Notes: generated by a model not told the origin, from the sequence alone. A stretch of 64,000 nt of DNA from Patiria pectinifera (GCA_029964075.1 CM057141.1:13020001-13084000); one strand, 5' to 3'. Counted from the stretch's first letter, positions 45,501 to 56,341 are shown. Numbers and translations are program-made.

Positions 45501-48500
45501 TAATTACATTTACACCACTAAATATTGCATGGCATTTAAAGGGAATTAATATCATTTGCTTTTGCTGTAATTTTCAGAAATGGATGGAATTGGGGGGTTG
45601 GAAATATATAGCAAATATAGTTACACTGACTTTTTTGAGGTTTTGGGTTCAAAAATGCTATAAAAACCAAGAAAAACAATCATTTTCCTGTAGTCTGGTT
45701 CCCTGACTCCATATAAGAAGAAACAGAGCAGTTTACATACATTGGGGAATTGTAAGGTCAGGGAACCAGTCTAGCTGGCTTGTACCCGTTCATAGGTGTG
45801 TAATCGATTGTAAACAAGTGCGATGGTCAATTGGGGCCAGTATTTGAAAAAAAGCCAGTTTTTTCCAACGCTGGTCGGCCGACCAGCGTTGGAAATTGAT
45901 AAAAAATACCACTTTTCTTGAAAATGACAGTATACCAGGTGTCATGATTTTACAGGATGCTTTACACTGTCATTCACTAACAGTCCAGCAAGGTATTTCA
46001 AAATGATTTGGTAGTTTTATTTTTTGATGTTTGCAAATGTTGTATTTTCCCTTTAAGTACAAGATTTGTGATAAAACATGTATTTTCCCTTTAAGTACAA
46101 GATTTGTGATAAAACAAACAATGCCAATACCGATTCCGTTGCTTCATCTGTACTTTGCCTCACCTGCTTCTGTGGCATCACAGACCACGTAGGCATCCAT
46201 GTCATGAGTGCAGGTATTTGTCAATTCACAATATCTTGGGATGATTGTGTCGAAAAATAATGGGCAGTTTGCAATTTCACCCGTCGCCCCACCATAAAGC
46301 CCTGTGCCAAACGATGTAGGAGGACGATACTTAAGCCCACGACAGATGGTGTTGGCTCTAGTTAGGTCCCAGACTTCTCCGCAGATTGTGGCCCACTTTC
46401 CCTCTTCGGCGATGTAGACCTCCACGCGACCTTGGTAAGGGTCCGGACCGCCAACAAGTCGCAATTCGCCATCATCTGGTTTAACAAATGATTTCAAGAG
46501 TAAATACAAACTAATGGTGCAATGTAGGTGGGTACCTCAGACTGGGACCATGTGTGCGGAAAGCATGCAAACTAAATTCAGGCCAACTTTACTCACTCTT
46601 TAGCAGACAAAATTATCCAAAATTTTTATGACGTAAAGACAATTAGGTCCTCAGTATTTAACCAGCCATGTTTTTAAGTCTCAATTCAATTTTTAAAGAA
46701 CTTTCTTCAATATTTTGCATCTAAAAGATGGAAGGCAAGTGATATCAATTTGAAGCCAAAGACTAGACTGGTACATGTCCAACTGTTTTTTTAAAAGATT
46801 GACCCTTCAGGAGTTTAGTGGCAGATTAAAGGGAATATACAACATTTGCAAACATCGAAAAATAAAACTACCAAGTTTTTACGAAATACCTTAGGCCAAA
46901 CAAAAAAAATGGTGTGTTTACGGTAACGGCCTGAAAAAAATCCAGGTAGGTAGGTAGGTAGGGAAATAATTTTATTTTGTAATTTTTTTTTTTCATTTCA
47001 GTTCTGCATGCCCATGCGTGTTCTTTCGCAAAAAAATTGTATAAAACCACTATTCAAGCATTGAAGATATTCAATCGATACATTTCAATCCAAATTAATT
47101 TGTATCGTCCGCCAGGGTTCTCACCAGGATTTTTTCAAACATGTGGGGGAAGATTTGCTGTGATTCAACAACCCGAAAATGTTTGAACTTTAGAAGCTCT
47201 CTGGTGCATTTTAGAGCAAATCTGGGGGTCTTTATCTTAAGATTTGTCCTTGAAATTCAGAGGAGATCTTGTAGGTTATTAATATTTTTGTAATTAAAAA
47301 AAAAATCAAAATTGTTAACTAAAAAAAAATTAACATTTCACAACCTGTGTTTCATTGCTTCCTAACTAGAAAAGTATGCATTACATTTACATGTAAGTTT
47401 CAAATTAAGAAATTAAGGTGGAGAAAAAAAAACAACTTTTGCTTCCGATTTCATGCCTTTCAAAATAGCGTCAGTAGGTCGAAAAATTATTTCGCCAATT
47501 TTTTGGGGTGCTGATTAATGGAGCATCATTCGTACTAATCATAGAGCAAGGAATCATGTTTATTTTGTGCCTGGATTATTTTCATTTGCGCCACGAAAAT
47601 TATCAAGACTGGCTATCAGAAGTGATTAAAACTTGCCTCACCTAATTAAAAATATATTTGAGGTCGGTGATTCCACTTTATACTTAACATACATCACGGT
47701 CGCTGGCACCACCAACATTCCGCCTGGCGCGCCGAACATCGCGCCATGCTCACGGCCCACGTGGCCGAAAATCTTGCACTACTGCAGAAACACGCTACGA
47801 TGTTTCCCCACAAGTTCGAGCTTTGCAATCTCATCATTTTAATGGAAAACGCATACACAGAAAGTAAAGATCACGTTCTGTGAATTAATTCGCAGAAATT
47901 CTCTTTCTCCAGCGATGTTTGTTTGGTAATATTTTTACGATCCAACTTCGGCCCACTACATCATCATGCTGTATATGATACGAAGTATGGACTGGAGAGC
48001 GGCAGTAGTCACTGGTTCCGGTCCTTCATCATATCATTGATTCCGTTAGCTGGCGAAGGGAACCAGTGTACCATGCTGTTAGCTAACTGCTGGTGGTCGA
48101 CAGAACACGTCATTGTGTGCATTTTGATCACACATGCATCGGAAAAACAGGATTTTGGTCAAGATTTTGAAATAATGGCGTATGTAACGATCAAATTGTG
48201 CATTTTAATGACGTGTAATTGTATTGTGCGTATCAGGGGCTAAAAAATGTGATCGGCATTTTTTTGTCGGCGTATCGGGCAGATACGCAGTACGCACGTT
48301 TGTATGTGGGGAGAACCATGCCGTCCGTCGGCCAGCTAGGCGTACCCTGGCCCGATGCGTTTGTGCAAAAATAATCGTACTTCGTAGTTTGAGAGTTCAA
48401 GTTTTGAGATCGTCGCGATTTTCGCATGTTTAACACAGGTATGTTTGTGTCAAATCATGGTCAGATTCAAGTGTGGAAAATGTTTTTTGTTCGTGGCAAA

Positions 48501-51500
48501 TAATTAAAAGTACTTGAAATATTTGAAATTTGTCAATTATCAACCTTCAAAATGGCAATAAAAAGTTTGAGGTCGGCAATTTGGCCGAAAAAATTCCAGG
48601 TCGGTCGGGTTACCGTAAACACACCATTTTTTTTGTTCGGCCTTACAAGGATGTTGGTAAATGACAGTCTCAAGCATCTTGTAAAATTATGGCACCTGGT
48701 GTGAAGTCATTTTCAAGAAAATGGTATTTTTGTTTACATTTCCAACGGTGGTCGGCCGGCCAGCGTTGGAAAAACCTAACTACTTTTCAACTACTTCTCC
48801 AAATTAACCATTTTTTCAGTCCATATTTTGTTCGCTATTGGTTACATGTTTCATGAACGAGTGCAGGCCAGCTAGACTGGTTCCCGTGCCTTACAATTTT
48901 CCATCATCTATAAATTGATCCATTTTATCTTTTGTGGAGTCAGGGAACCAGACTACTTAAACATTTTTGCTTTTCTTGGTTTTTCCAACCTTTTCGAACA
49001 CAAAACTTCAAAAATGTCAGTGTAACAATATTTGATCTATATATACTAACCCCTCAATAGTTTATTTCTGAAAATTACATCAAAAACCAATGATGTACAT
49101 TCCCTTTAAGGAAAGATGTGTAGAAATAGAGACCGATACCAGCTTTTTCTTTTGACACAGTTGACTGATGCAGTACCAAAGGGGTGTGAGACTGCTTGTT
49201 TCATTTGCCAGTCTATTGTCTTGTATTGAATGAAGGGGTCAATATTTTTTCAAACAGTTGGACGTGTACCAGCTTCAAATTGAGATCACTTGGTTCACTC
49301 TCAGGTGCAAAATATTGAAGAAATATCTTCTTAGAAATTGAATTGAGCCTTCAAACTTGGCTGTTGAAATACTGAGGACCTTGCCTTTTCCTCCTGAACA
49401 TTTTGGATAATTGTGTCGGCTAAAGAGTGAGTAAAGTTGGCCTGAATTTGTTATTCATGTTTATCTGCACTTATCAAGGTCCCAATTTGGTACAGTACCT
49501 GTACTGTGATTGCATGCTCACCTGGTGTGGGATTAGGCGTTGGTGTTGGTGATTCAACGTTCGAGCAGACGACTCCCAAATCTTGACCATAGCTACAGGT
49601 GGATGTTCCAAGTGTGTCATGGTAACAGTCAACAAGCCGCTCTTCGTTGCCATTACAGATCACCTCGGTTAAGACAATGTTCTCCATTTGCGGCCCGAAG
49701 GACTTGGTTGCCACCTCTGCATACAGGAACCCCAGTTGATGGCATGCTACCGATGCCTTGTTCTCGCCGTCAAAGCTCCGATGGCAAACGGTTCCCCACT
49801 CGCCTTGGTGAAGTATTTCCACTCGACCTTCTGCAGAGGTTTCGCCATTAACCAGCCGCAAATCAAATTCCTGAGCTGCAGGTGACAACAATAAGGCCAA
49901 AAAAAATAATAGTTCTGCTTCCGGTTTTCCTACCTACCCTATTCTGACAGCCCCTACCCTAATTTTTTTATTGGAAAAATGAGGAAAAATTACCCAAAAT
50001 CATCAATTTCTACCCTTTGCCCTTGACTACACGCAAGCGCCTCCATATGATTGTACACACACAAAATTGGCAAAAAAAATAATAATTTCCCTACCTACCT
50101 ACCCTATTTTCGAATGCCATGTAATCGGAAGCAGAATTATATTATTTTTTTTGGCCTAATTGGCGTCAAAACAAAATCGACTTTAATTGATTTTAAGCTG
50201 CTGGTGCTCCAGTCATCACTTTTAAATAAATACTGCCCTTCAGAACTTCACCTTGCACGCCCTGGTAGACGACTTTGAACACATGCCAACTATTGAATTA
50301 CAGACTTTTTAAGCTTACTATTATCTACAGCAATGGGTGGTTTTCTCCTTCTATTCCTTGCGGAAATAAAACCAACTGTCGCTCTTCTATCTGTTGACAT
50401 TTTTCAACAACCATGTTCGGCATGTTTTGCACACAAAAATCGAGAACCAATGCATGATGTTGGGTAAACCCGAATGTTCGGTAAAGCGGTGTTCGGTATA
50501 GCGAAGTTCCTCTGTACATACGTGACTTAAGATCAGTCAGAATGTTAAGAAGCTTTTGATCTGGGCATCAGACTATCATAATGTGGCCTTTTCTGGTTTG
50601 CTTCCTAACTTGTTTCAGTTCAGTGGATCTTGGTCGTATCAACTCACCTTCACTTGGTTCACCACACCGAACTGCAGCATCACCACTAGCACACAGCGTC
50701 TGTCTCGCCATCTGAGGGCACGTTGCCAGACTGAACTCCTGCCCAGTACAGTCCAGCGAAACCTGCAGGATATCGCCGGCCTTGCTGCTTCCAAACGTCC
50801 CACCTGGGATGACCTCTTGGGGAGGTGGCAAGCCTTGTTGCCGACAGGCAACCTGGGCCTCTGCCATCGTCCAGTCGTCTGAACACAGCCCCTTCCACAC
50901 GTTGTTGTTGTAGATTTCCACACGACCTTCAGATTGTTGAGATCCACCAACGAACCGGATATAGTCCTGTATGCCTTTAACAATTAAAGGTCACATCTTT
51001 GTCATATTGGAGTATTGGTTTTTGGGGCTTTTGAGGCAAACAAGGGCGTAATTAATTCGGGGAGGGGGGAGTGGAGAATAAACCCCACCCCCACACTTTT
51101 GACGGGGGGTGGGGGGTCATAGGATCATCCCAAAGTGTACCGGTATGTAGTGGGAAATAAAGAAAATGATGATTTAAAGGTCATTTTCTTACTTGCAAAC
51201 AGCGAAAGGGTATTAAATTGCACTGAAAAATGGAGAACAAACAGTAGAGCAGCTTTCATAAATCATTTTGATGTAAGGTTCAGTGTAAGCTCTGAAGTTT
51301 GCATTGATGCTTATTGGCATCATAGACAAGGCCCCCTTCGAAAGTCACAGCCGGGCAATTGTAAGATTTAGAATGTACGCCACTGGAAAACATCACAGCA
51401 GAATTCAACCATACAAAATAGTTATTGGTAGTGTTATTTAAGATTGGAACGAGCCAGCCCCACCCGGCAAGCTCGTTGGCCGATTTAATGGGAAGATGTC

Positions 51501-54500
51501 TGCTTTTGTAAGCAGGCAATGGTGAGTAAGCTTGTGAGGTTTTTCTAACAAGCCCTCGGAGAACGTGGAGTATACGTTGTTACTGAAATTACACGTACGT
51601 TAGTGATGGCAAAACCAAGAATTCAAAATGCATCCTTCATTTAATCAATTCATTTAGTTACAGTATTGATCAGGTAACTGAGGATCAATTCACACACCTG
51701 ATGTGAAATGGGTGAAATGCAATATGAAACATTGTTTTTCATATGCGTTTCACTTCTGCTAGGTTGGTGAATGACAAAAATGTATGCATGCCCACTTTCT
51801 GCATACATGCACTCACATGGATGCCCTTTGTGTGCCACTACACATGTTTGCAGCTTTTAACTTAAGAATTTTGTTATATCGTGTGCTCGGATACTGTCAT
51901 TTCATTGGTAGAGAAAGGCCACGTGGCCAGTCTGTAAAAATGCATCACACTGCGTTCATTGCGCGCATTGCAAAATATAGGTTTCTGGTGCACCCTAGTC
52001 AAACTTGTGATGACAAAGATAAATTTGCAAGAGCTCTCTTCCACTGAGCTTTGCTACTCAGCCATCAATTCGCCACTGGCCATAGTTGTTTCAACACTTC
52101 TTATTTCGCCATTTTAACACTGCGAGATGACCTTACAAGAAATGGCTTACGTACCTGGCTCTGTACCACTGCAGATCACGTCTACTGCCATGTCGTGAGA
52201 GCATTCACCGACTGCATCACTTGCATTGACTATTTGACAGCTGTCCCAATTCGAATCAACTGAACCACGATAATTGAATGCTGCAGCCGAGCAATTGGCT
52301 ATCTGTCCAGCCCCGGCACCGTAGCGGCCTGTCCCAGCCAATGTAGCGGGTCGGAAGCCCAGCTTCTCACAAACAAACGAAGCTCTGGTGAAGTCCCAGT
52401 CCACGTTGCAGATAGGCATCCAAGCTCGGGCATTGTAGAGGAATACCTCCACACGGCCTTGGTAGGGATCAGGTCCACCGACCAGTCGGAATTTGCCATT
52501 GATTGCTTCAACATCTACCAAAAACAACAGAGGGATAGGATTTAATTTAATACTACCTGCATACATGCAACACATTAAGAAAAGCTTTCGTTATGGTAGT
52601 CAGGTATCAAATGGAGCCGAAATGAAAGATTGGTTGTGGACGTAACATTGACACCGTGTCAACCCCAAATGTCACACTTCCATCGAGTGATTTTGACACC
52701 ATTACGTCCACATTAAGGTATTGTTTCTGCTATATTTGAACCCTGACCATACCGAAACAAAAGCTTTTCATTGTGCATAAGGTGTCCAGCAATAAATATG
52801 CCATGTCAGTTTGGGTAATATTTTACATATATGTGTAAAAAACGGCAAAAAAAAAGAATATTTGGATGTAACATTGACAAGGTATGTCTGAATTAATACA
52901 TTTTTGCTCATATTTTTTGTTAAAGTACATTCACATGATTTCAAACTTTCGCTAAGTATTTAAACACCCTAACACAAATATTATGTTGAGCAATTGTTTA
53001 CAACGCATTGATACTTTTACTAACCAAATATTTGGATGTAAAATGCACTGTGTCCCAACCCGCAGTGTTGTAGTCGAGTACTTTTTTCCGAGTACCGAGT
53101 ACTGCCGAGTACTTAGGTTGCCGAGTACGAGTACTTGTACCTCCGAGTACAAGAACGGGTCTCCAAGTACGAGTACTTGTACTTCCGAGTACAAGTACGA
53201 GTACGCGTAAGTTTCCGAGTACTAGTACGAGTACGAGTACGAGTACTCGCATTTCCGAAAACGGCCATAAGGCAGTTGGTTTATTGTGCGTAATCAGACC
53301 GATATACAGACCCACTCACGGCTAGCTGTTAAATGTGTTTGTCCGGACTTGCACAGAGGAAAATCAGGAAATATTGATTTCTCCACAAGCCAATCAACCA
53401 TTTAAACTGAAAGTACCGATAAAATAAGGCCATGGTAAGTGAAGCTATAACATTTCCCCCCGAGTACTGCTATTCGAGTATGAGTACTTTAATGATCGAG
53501 TACAATTTTGACATGTTGAGTACGAGTACTTTGCTGCCCGAGTACGAGTACCGCCACTTCGAGTACAAGTACTTGGACATTCGAGTCCGAGTACGAGTAC
53601 TCCAAAAAAAGTACTCGAGTAGTACTCGAGTACGAGTACCGAGTACGAGTACTACAAAACTGCCAACCTGGTGGAATGACCCAGTTCTCAATCTTGTCAC
53701 CTAGTGCTAAATGAATAAAGTCTTGTGCCTTTTTCCAATGATGCACTACGGGTATGGAAGTAGGATATGTGCTAGTGTGACCAACAGCATCTTTACTGTA
53801 CATGTATATGAATCCATTGCAGTTGCACTGTCGATACAGGTACACCAAATCGTACAAAAGCAAACAATTCAAGCCTCAAATGAACTAGATCTTAATTAAC
53901 CACCTCCTCTACTCAATTCAGATACGCAGAATTTTTTGTGAACTTACCAGGAGCATAAGTTATTGGTACCTCTGTAGTAAGAACATTGCTGCAGACGAGC
54001 CCAACGTCGTAACCATGCCCACAATTGGACTTGCCCAGCTTATCATGATAACAGTCCAGTATGCTGGCCTCATTGCCATTACAATTCAAGTCATCGATGA
54101 CTATCGCTCCTGAACCAGGCCCAAAGGACTTGACTTCCACTGCGTAGGGGAACCCAAGCTGACGGCAAACCACAGACGCTTCCTCTATCTTAAAAGAATC
54201 TTCACCGCAGACTGTTCCCCATTCGCCCTGGAAGAAGATTTCCAGTCGTCCTTCCATGCTGGTCGAGCCATTTGTCAACCGCAGATCATGTTCTTGGGCT
54301 GTGCAAAGTATAAATGAAGAACGATTGCTCTTCCTCACAATTCATCACATCAATGATAAGTTGACCACAAGGCATCAAGATTCAACTCTTGCTCTGTCAT
54401 TCTTGGTCATGCCCTGTGACCTGACTACATGTACCGACATGACATCGAGTGATTGTTCAGTGATGGACCCGTGAGGCGTACTGGCAAAATGAGATGAAAC

Positions 54501-56215
54501 TGGGCACATGCCCTAGTGGAGGAAATTGTAAAAAAACAAAAAACACGGAATGGGGGTAATTCGTCGTGTCAGTGCAACAAAGTCGTAACTCCATTCTGCA
54601 ATGGTTTTATCTCGCACGAATACGCTCCGTGCAACAAGGTCGTATCTCGACGTCCATTGACTTTGTGTGTACATCCGGGTTATTTTAAATGAGATACGAC
54701 CTTTTGACATTCTGAAACTCGCGTTTCACGTATGGCTCATTTCAGGAGATACCGTACGACCTTGTTGCACAGACACGACAAATTTTTGTTGCAGTTTTAA
54801 GGTTTATTGACACTTATAACCTCTCATATGTCTAAAACACATATTTTAAAGAAACAGTATAAACATTGTGGAATAAAAGATTTTTAAGGAAAAACAATTG
54901 GCATATTTAATTTTTACGACTACAAAATTCAAAACTTTAAAGGCCTTTTTCTCAGTATTTTACTTTCAAGATGACATTGGAAAGTCAATTTTATTTTCAT
55001 TTCCGGGTCTTCTCTATAGTCCGACGTCCCATTGGTCCGACGTGCCATTGGTCTGAGGTGCCATTGGTCTGAGGTGCCATTGGTCCGCAACCCATTGGTC
55101 CGCAACCCATTGGTCCGCAACCCATTGGTCCGCAACCCATTGGTCCGCAACCCATTGGTCCGCAACCCATTGGTCCGCAACCCATTGGTCCGCAACCCAT
55201 TGGTCCGCAACCCATTGGTCCGCAACCCATTGGTCCGCAACCCATTGGTCCGCAACCCATTGGTCCGCAACCCATTGGTCCGCAACCCATTGGTCCGCAA
55301 CCCATTGGTCCGCAACCCATTGGTCCGCAACCCATTGGTCCACAACCCATCCAGTCTATACGTTCCATTGGTCTATATTAGTCCCATTGGTTCGACGTTC
55401 CATTGGTTCCATTAGCTAACCCTAACCCACCTCACTCCTCCAAAATCCTCCTGGCGGTTTTGGAGGATTCTAGAGGATTGAGGATGAATGGTGATTGAAT
55501 CAAATGAGGATTCTGGAGGATTGAGGATGAATGGTGATTGAAGCACATGAGGATTTTGGAGGATTGAGGATGAATGGTGAATGAAGCACAAGAGGATTTT
55601 GGAGGATTGAGGATGAATGCATTTTGAGGCAAGACTGTCTGATGATTTTGAAGGATTTGGCGTTGGTTATCCTTCATTTAAACACGAGTGCAAAGTTTTG
55701 GGATGAGGAGGATTTTGGAGGATTGAGGATGAATGCATTTTGAGGCAGGACTGTCTGACAATTTCGAAAAATTTAGGCGGAGTTGAAAAATTCTGGAGGA
55801 TTTTGGAGGATTGAGGATGGTTGTAAGCAACAAGGGCCGAGGGGGTAGATACATCCAATTGGTCTATACATCCCATTGATCTGACATCCCATTGGTTCTA
55901 CGGCTCATTCAGGGGTAGGGTTAGGGCACCAGTACTACCCGGCCAAATGTCTTCAAGAAGTGAAATATATCTCAACTTCTGGTGATCCGAATTCAAAAAT
56001 TTTAAAAGTTTTTAATTTCTGAAAGCCAGCCTGACATCTTGAAAGTAAATCCAGGTTTCACTAAGAGCCAGCCAGAAAAACAAACAATCGAAAGTGCCTC
56101 ATAAATGTGATTGAACTGATTAACTAAACTACTTACGTTCCTGTGCAGCACCAAGGCAGACTAGCGATGAACACATCAGTAGCATGACAGTATGTTTCCA
56201 TAGAAATTTCGCCAT
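36453..56215 (-). CDS. Complete 8-SRCR transmembrane receptor gene (copy 2), 11 coding exons
   Basis: Gene-level entry. Coding exons in transcript order are 56137-56215, 53948-54298, 52155-52514, 50648-50974, 49522-49875, 46164-46475, 43515-43844, 41536-41871, 39386-39754, 38254-38444 and 36453-36599. They total 3156 nt (1051 residues plus stop). All junctions are GT/AG. All introns are phase 1 except the last, which is phase 0, and the frame stays open throughout. The product is a type I membrane protein: signal peptide, eight six-cysteine (group A-like) SRCR domains, a short stalk, one transmembrane helix and a tail with PPxY motifs. SRCR receptors of animals bind microbial or endogenous polyanionic ligands, so an immune or scavenger role is an inference. 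The nearest well-known relatives are DMBT1-like and sea urchin SRCR proteins. Coordinates come from reading splice sites by eye; no transcript supports them here. Confidence 0.88.
36581..36668. repeat. 44-bp perfect tandem duplication over the last splice acceptor of receptor copy 2
   Basis: Two identical 44-bp units, 36581-36624 and 36625-36668, each with the TTTTTAG acceptor and the first codons of the tail exon (minus strand). The downstream acceptor (36600) gives the annotated tail. The duplicate 44 bp upstream would shift the frame. Confidence 0.9.
37449..37805 (-). mobile_element. tRNA-derived SINE head with inverted partner
   Basis: On the minus strand 37618-37538 reads TGGTGGTCAAGTGGTAAGAC (box A-like) and GAGGTTCGAGTCCCACCC (box B). 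The flanking sequence is repeated inverted at 37677-37805 (GGGTTCGAGTCCCACCCGAG), so the whole forms a fold-back. It lacks tRNA cloverleaf integrity and is not called as a tRNA gene. Confidence 0.5.
37893..38135. mobile_element. Inverted-repeat MITE (GGGGCCGATTTCATAGAGCT)
   Basis: Ends GGGGCCGATTTCATAGAGCT and, inverted, GGGGCCAATTTCAGAGAGCT, each followed by GCTTAA-rich stretches. It sits in the last intron of receptor copy 2. Confidence 0.65.
38254..38444 (-). CDS. Receptor copy 2, exon 10: transmembrane segment
   Basis: This 191-nt exon (phase 1 in, phase 0 out) follows a TTCCTACAG acceptor. It reads LSSDQIRN, then a ~20-residue hydrophobic helix (IVLGCLLGASVFFTILGAIL), then a basic stop-transfer KANKKR. 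The helix has a GxxxG motif (GCLLG), which often packs helices together. The rest is cytoplasmic, with proline/serine-rich stretches (SPAPGSPTGD). The donor is GAG|GTAAAT. In copy 1 the matching exon must start one base left of the window. Confidence 0.9.
38652..39037. repeat. Degenerate tandem repeat of CCTCAATCCTCCAAAATCC, copy 2
   Basis: Counterpart of 205-580 with a changed number and order of the internal units. Confidence 0.6.
39046..39338. repeat. AACCC/CCAAC-rich low-complexity tract, copy 2
   Basis: Counterpart of 606-884 with small length changes. Confidence 0.75.
39386..39754 (-). CDS. Receptor copy 2, exon 9: SRCR domain 8 and stalk
   Basis: This 369-nt phase 1-1 exon is the most canonical SRCR domain of the protein (CDDDWDTKDAEVVCRQLGF, LGCNGTEES, GVVCFS), with the full acidic cluster after the first cysteine. 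It runs into a charged membrane-proximal stalk ending PRLKPEDPG. It ends CCTG|GTAAG and joins in phase to the transmembrane exon 38254-38444. Confidence 0.93.
41536..41871 (-). CDS. Receptor copy 2, exon 8: SRCR domain 7
   Basis: This 336-nt phase 1-1 exon follows a TCTGTGCAG acceptor and opens with TEGDLRLSGGRDATRGRVEI. It is a canonical domain with CADHWDANDAEVVCHHLGF and six core cysteines, plus one more in the linker (TNC) before the donor. Copy 1 differs by about eight residues, concentrated in the second half of the domain. Confidence 0.93.
41944..42460. mobile_element. 517-bp TTAA-flanked MITE in copy 2 only
   Basis: Inserted in the intron just upstream of the SRCR7 exon of copy 2, with TTAA at 41940-41943 and 42461-42464. 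Copy 1 keeps the empty site near 3451 (GGCTTAAGATATG). The ends match the 17557 family (GTCCATCATTTG), in inverted orientation internally. Confidence 0.72.
42507..42724. mobile_element. TA-flanked inverted-repeat MITE, copy 2
   Basis: Counterpart of 3500-3706, 11 bp longer because of an internal TCTCGCGCG stretch. Confidence 0.6.
43029..43415. repeat. ACTCGTACTCATG-rich repeat, copy 2
   Basis: Counterpart of 4009-4400. Confidence 0.6.
43515..43844 (-). CDS. Receptor copy 2, exon 7: SRCR domain 6
   Basis: This 330-nt phase 1-1 exon starts MEGQLRLVNGSERTEGRVEI after a CACAAG acceptor. It has six cysteines (TLCADDL, IVCRQLSLPF, INCVS, SLCDR, SPCIG, VQCG). The canonical tryptophan after the acidic pair is replaced by leucine (CADDL rather than CADDW). 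Two residues differ from copy 1 (RQ/RE and AI/AF). It pairs with SRCR3. Confidence 0.92.
45541..46053. mobile_element. TTAA-flanked palindromic-core element, copy 2 intron
   Basis: Counterpart of 6525-7036 at an offset of about 39016, differing by a single base of A-run length. Confidence 0.62.
46164..46475 (-). CDS. Receptor copy 2, exon 6: SRCR domain 5
   Basis: This is the shortest SRCR exon (312 nt, phase 1-1). It reads LRLVGGPDPYQGRVEVYI and then a compact six-cysteine domain ending AYVVCDAT. The second-cysteine block is CRGLKYRPP instead of the usual CRQLGF. It pairs with SRCR2. The exon is identical to copy 1 and lies in the block where the two copies are almost indistinguishable. Confidence 0.92.
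46894..48642. mobile_element. 1.75-kb PIF/Harbinger-like nested element (copy 2)
   Basis: Same nested insertion with TTA flanks. It differs from copy 1 essentially by one extra G near 47950. It predates the duplication or was homogenised with it. Confidence 0.65.
49522..49875 (-). CDS. Receptor copy 2, exon 5: SRCR domain 4
   Basis: This 354-nt phase 1-1 exon encodes a six-cysteine SRCR domain (WGTVCHRSF, ASVACHQLG, VICNGNEE, VDCYHD, STCSYG, GVVCSN). It is followed by a Pro/Thr-rich linker, PTPTPNPTPG, that looks like an O-glycosylated hinge between the two halves of the ectodomain. The closest relative inside the protein is SRCR1. A 262-bp MITE sits just upstream in the intron of this copy only. 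Confidence 0.92.
49895..50156. mobile_element. 262-bp PIF/Harbinger-like MITE, copy 2 only
   Basis: Ends GGCCAAAAAAAATAATA are inverted at the two sides, flanked by TAA (49892-49894, 50157-50159). Copy 1 shows the empty site near 10875 (CAATAATTGGC). The interior shares GGTAGGTAGGGAAATAATT with the 7878 element, so they look like one family. Confidence 0.78.
50648..50974 (-). CDS. Receptor copy 2, exon 4: SRCR domain 3
   Basis: This 327-nt phase 1-1 exon starts after a TTAAAG acceptor with IQDYIRFVGGSQQSEGR and encodes a six-cysteine SRCR domain (GLCSDDW, VACRQQG, LDCTG, ATCPQ, TLCAS, VRCGE). The acidic pair after the first cysteine, part of the usual cation site of SRCR folds, is kept. It resembles SRCR6 in order and spacing. 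About five residues differ from copy 1. Confidence 0.92.
52155..52514 (-). CDS. Receptor copy 2, exon 3: SRCR domain 2
   Basis: This 360-nt phase 1-1 exon begins FRLVGGPDPYQGRVEV and has six cysteines. It carries an unusually long spacer before the fourth cysteine (SVDSNWDSC). The donor is CCAG|GTACGTAAG. The closest internal relative is SRCR5, which shares GGPDPYQGRVEV and an SHDM/THDM block near the end. Between the two gene copies this exon has seven substitutions, six of them in a 17-bp stretch (near 52421-52437). The loop there reads LYNAR in copy 2 and RGKAL in copy 1. Confidence 0.92.
53068..53657. repeat. GAGTAC-rich fold-back element, copy 2
   Basis: Counterpart of 13794-14364; the right arm is longer by about 20 bp of GAGTAC repeat. 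Confidence 0.6.
53948..54298 (-). CDS. Receptor copy 2, exon 2: SRCR domain 1
   Basis: This 351-nt, phase 1-1 exon encodes one SRCR domain with six cysteines (WGTVCGEDS, ASVVCRQLGFPY, LNCNGNEA, LDCYHD, SNC, GLVCSN). Upstream is a CACAG acceptor, downstream CTG|GTAAG. After the domain comes a short Thr/Pro linker (TTEVPITYAPG). The domain is clearly closest to SRCR4 of the same protein (shared KSFGP, NCNGNE-type and CYHD motifs). Its protein sequence is identical to copy 1. Confidence 0.93.
54561..54779. mobile_element. Second member of the TCGTGTCAGTGCAACAA MITE family, copy 2
   Basis: Counterpart of 15250-15468, with a better preserved left end (TCGTCGTGTCAG). Confidence 0.5.
55024..55352. 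repeat. 15-bp minisatellite in receptor intron 1 (copy 2)
   Basis: Same unit, about the same number of copies, and more homogeneous than in copy 1. Confidence 0.9.
55413..55845. repeat. CCTCCAAAATCC-type repeat inserted beside the minisatellite, copy 2 only
   Basis: It is the same family as at 205 and 38652, but inverted (GGATTTTGGAGGATTGAGGA). It starts near a CTAACCCTAACCC string. Copy 1 lacks it: minisatellite flank passes directly to ATAGATACATCCAATTGG at about 16080. Confidence 0.6.
56137..56215 (-). CDS. Receptor copy 2, exon 1: start codon and signal peptide
   Basis: The exon opens with ATG at 56215 and encodes about 26 residues: a basic start (MAKFLWKH), a hydrophobic core (VMLLMCSSLVCLG) and a small-residue AA site before QE, a classic secretory signal peptide. 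It ends in phase 1 at a consensus GTAAGT donor. The first SRCR exon lies about 1.8 kb downstream, across an intron holding the 15-bp minisatellite. I chose this start because it is the only ATG that precedes a signal peptide and meets the donor in the right phase. It was too short to stand out as an open frame and was found by comparing the two copies. Confidence 0.85.
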
Positions 56216-56332
56216 CGTGAGAGCATCTACTGGAATGATGATATGGCAGCAAAAACTGGGAGACGAGAGATCGTCCACCGGTGTCTATAGTACCTTAAAT
56301 GAGGAACGTACAATTTGCCTAGTATTAAATAA

Positions 56333-56341
56333 AGACCATAG
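56333..56341 (-). promoter_or_regulatory. Possible TATA-like element of receptor copy 2
   Basis: Same TATTTAATA motif as in copy 1. The interval to the ATG contains an additional segment (about 56249-56276) absent from copy 1, so the 5' leaders of the two genes would differ in length. Confidence 0.25.
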
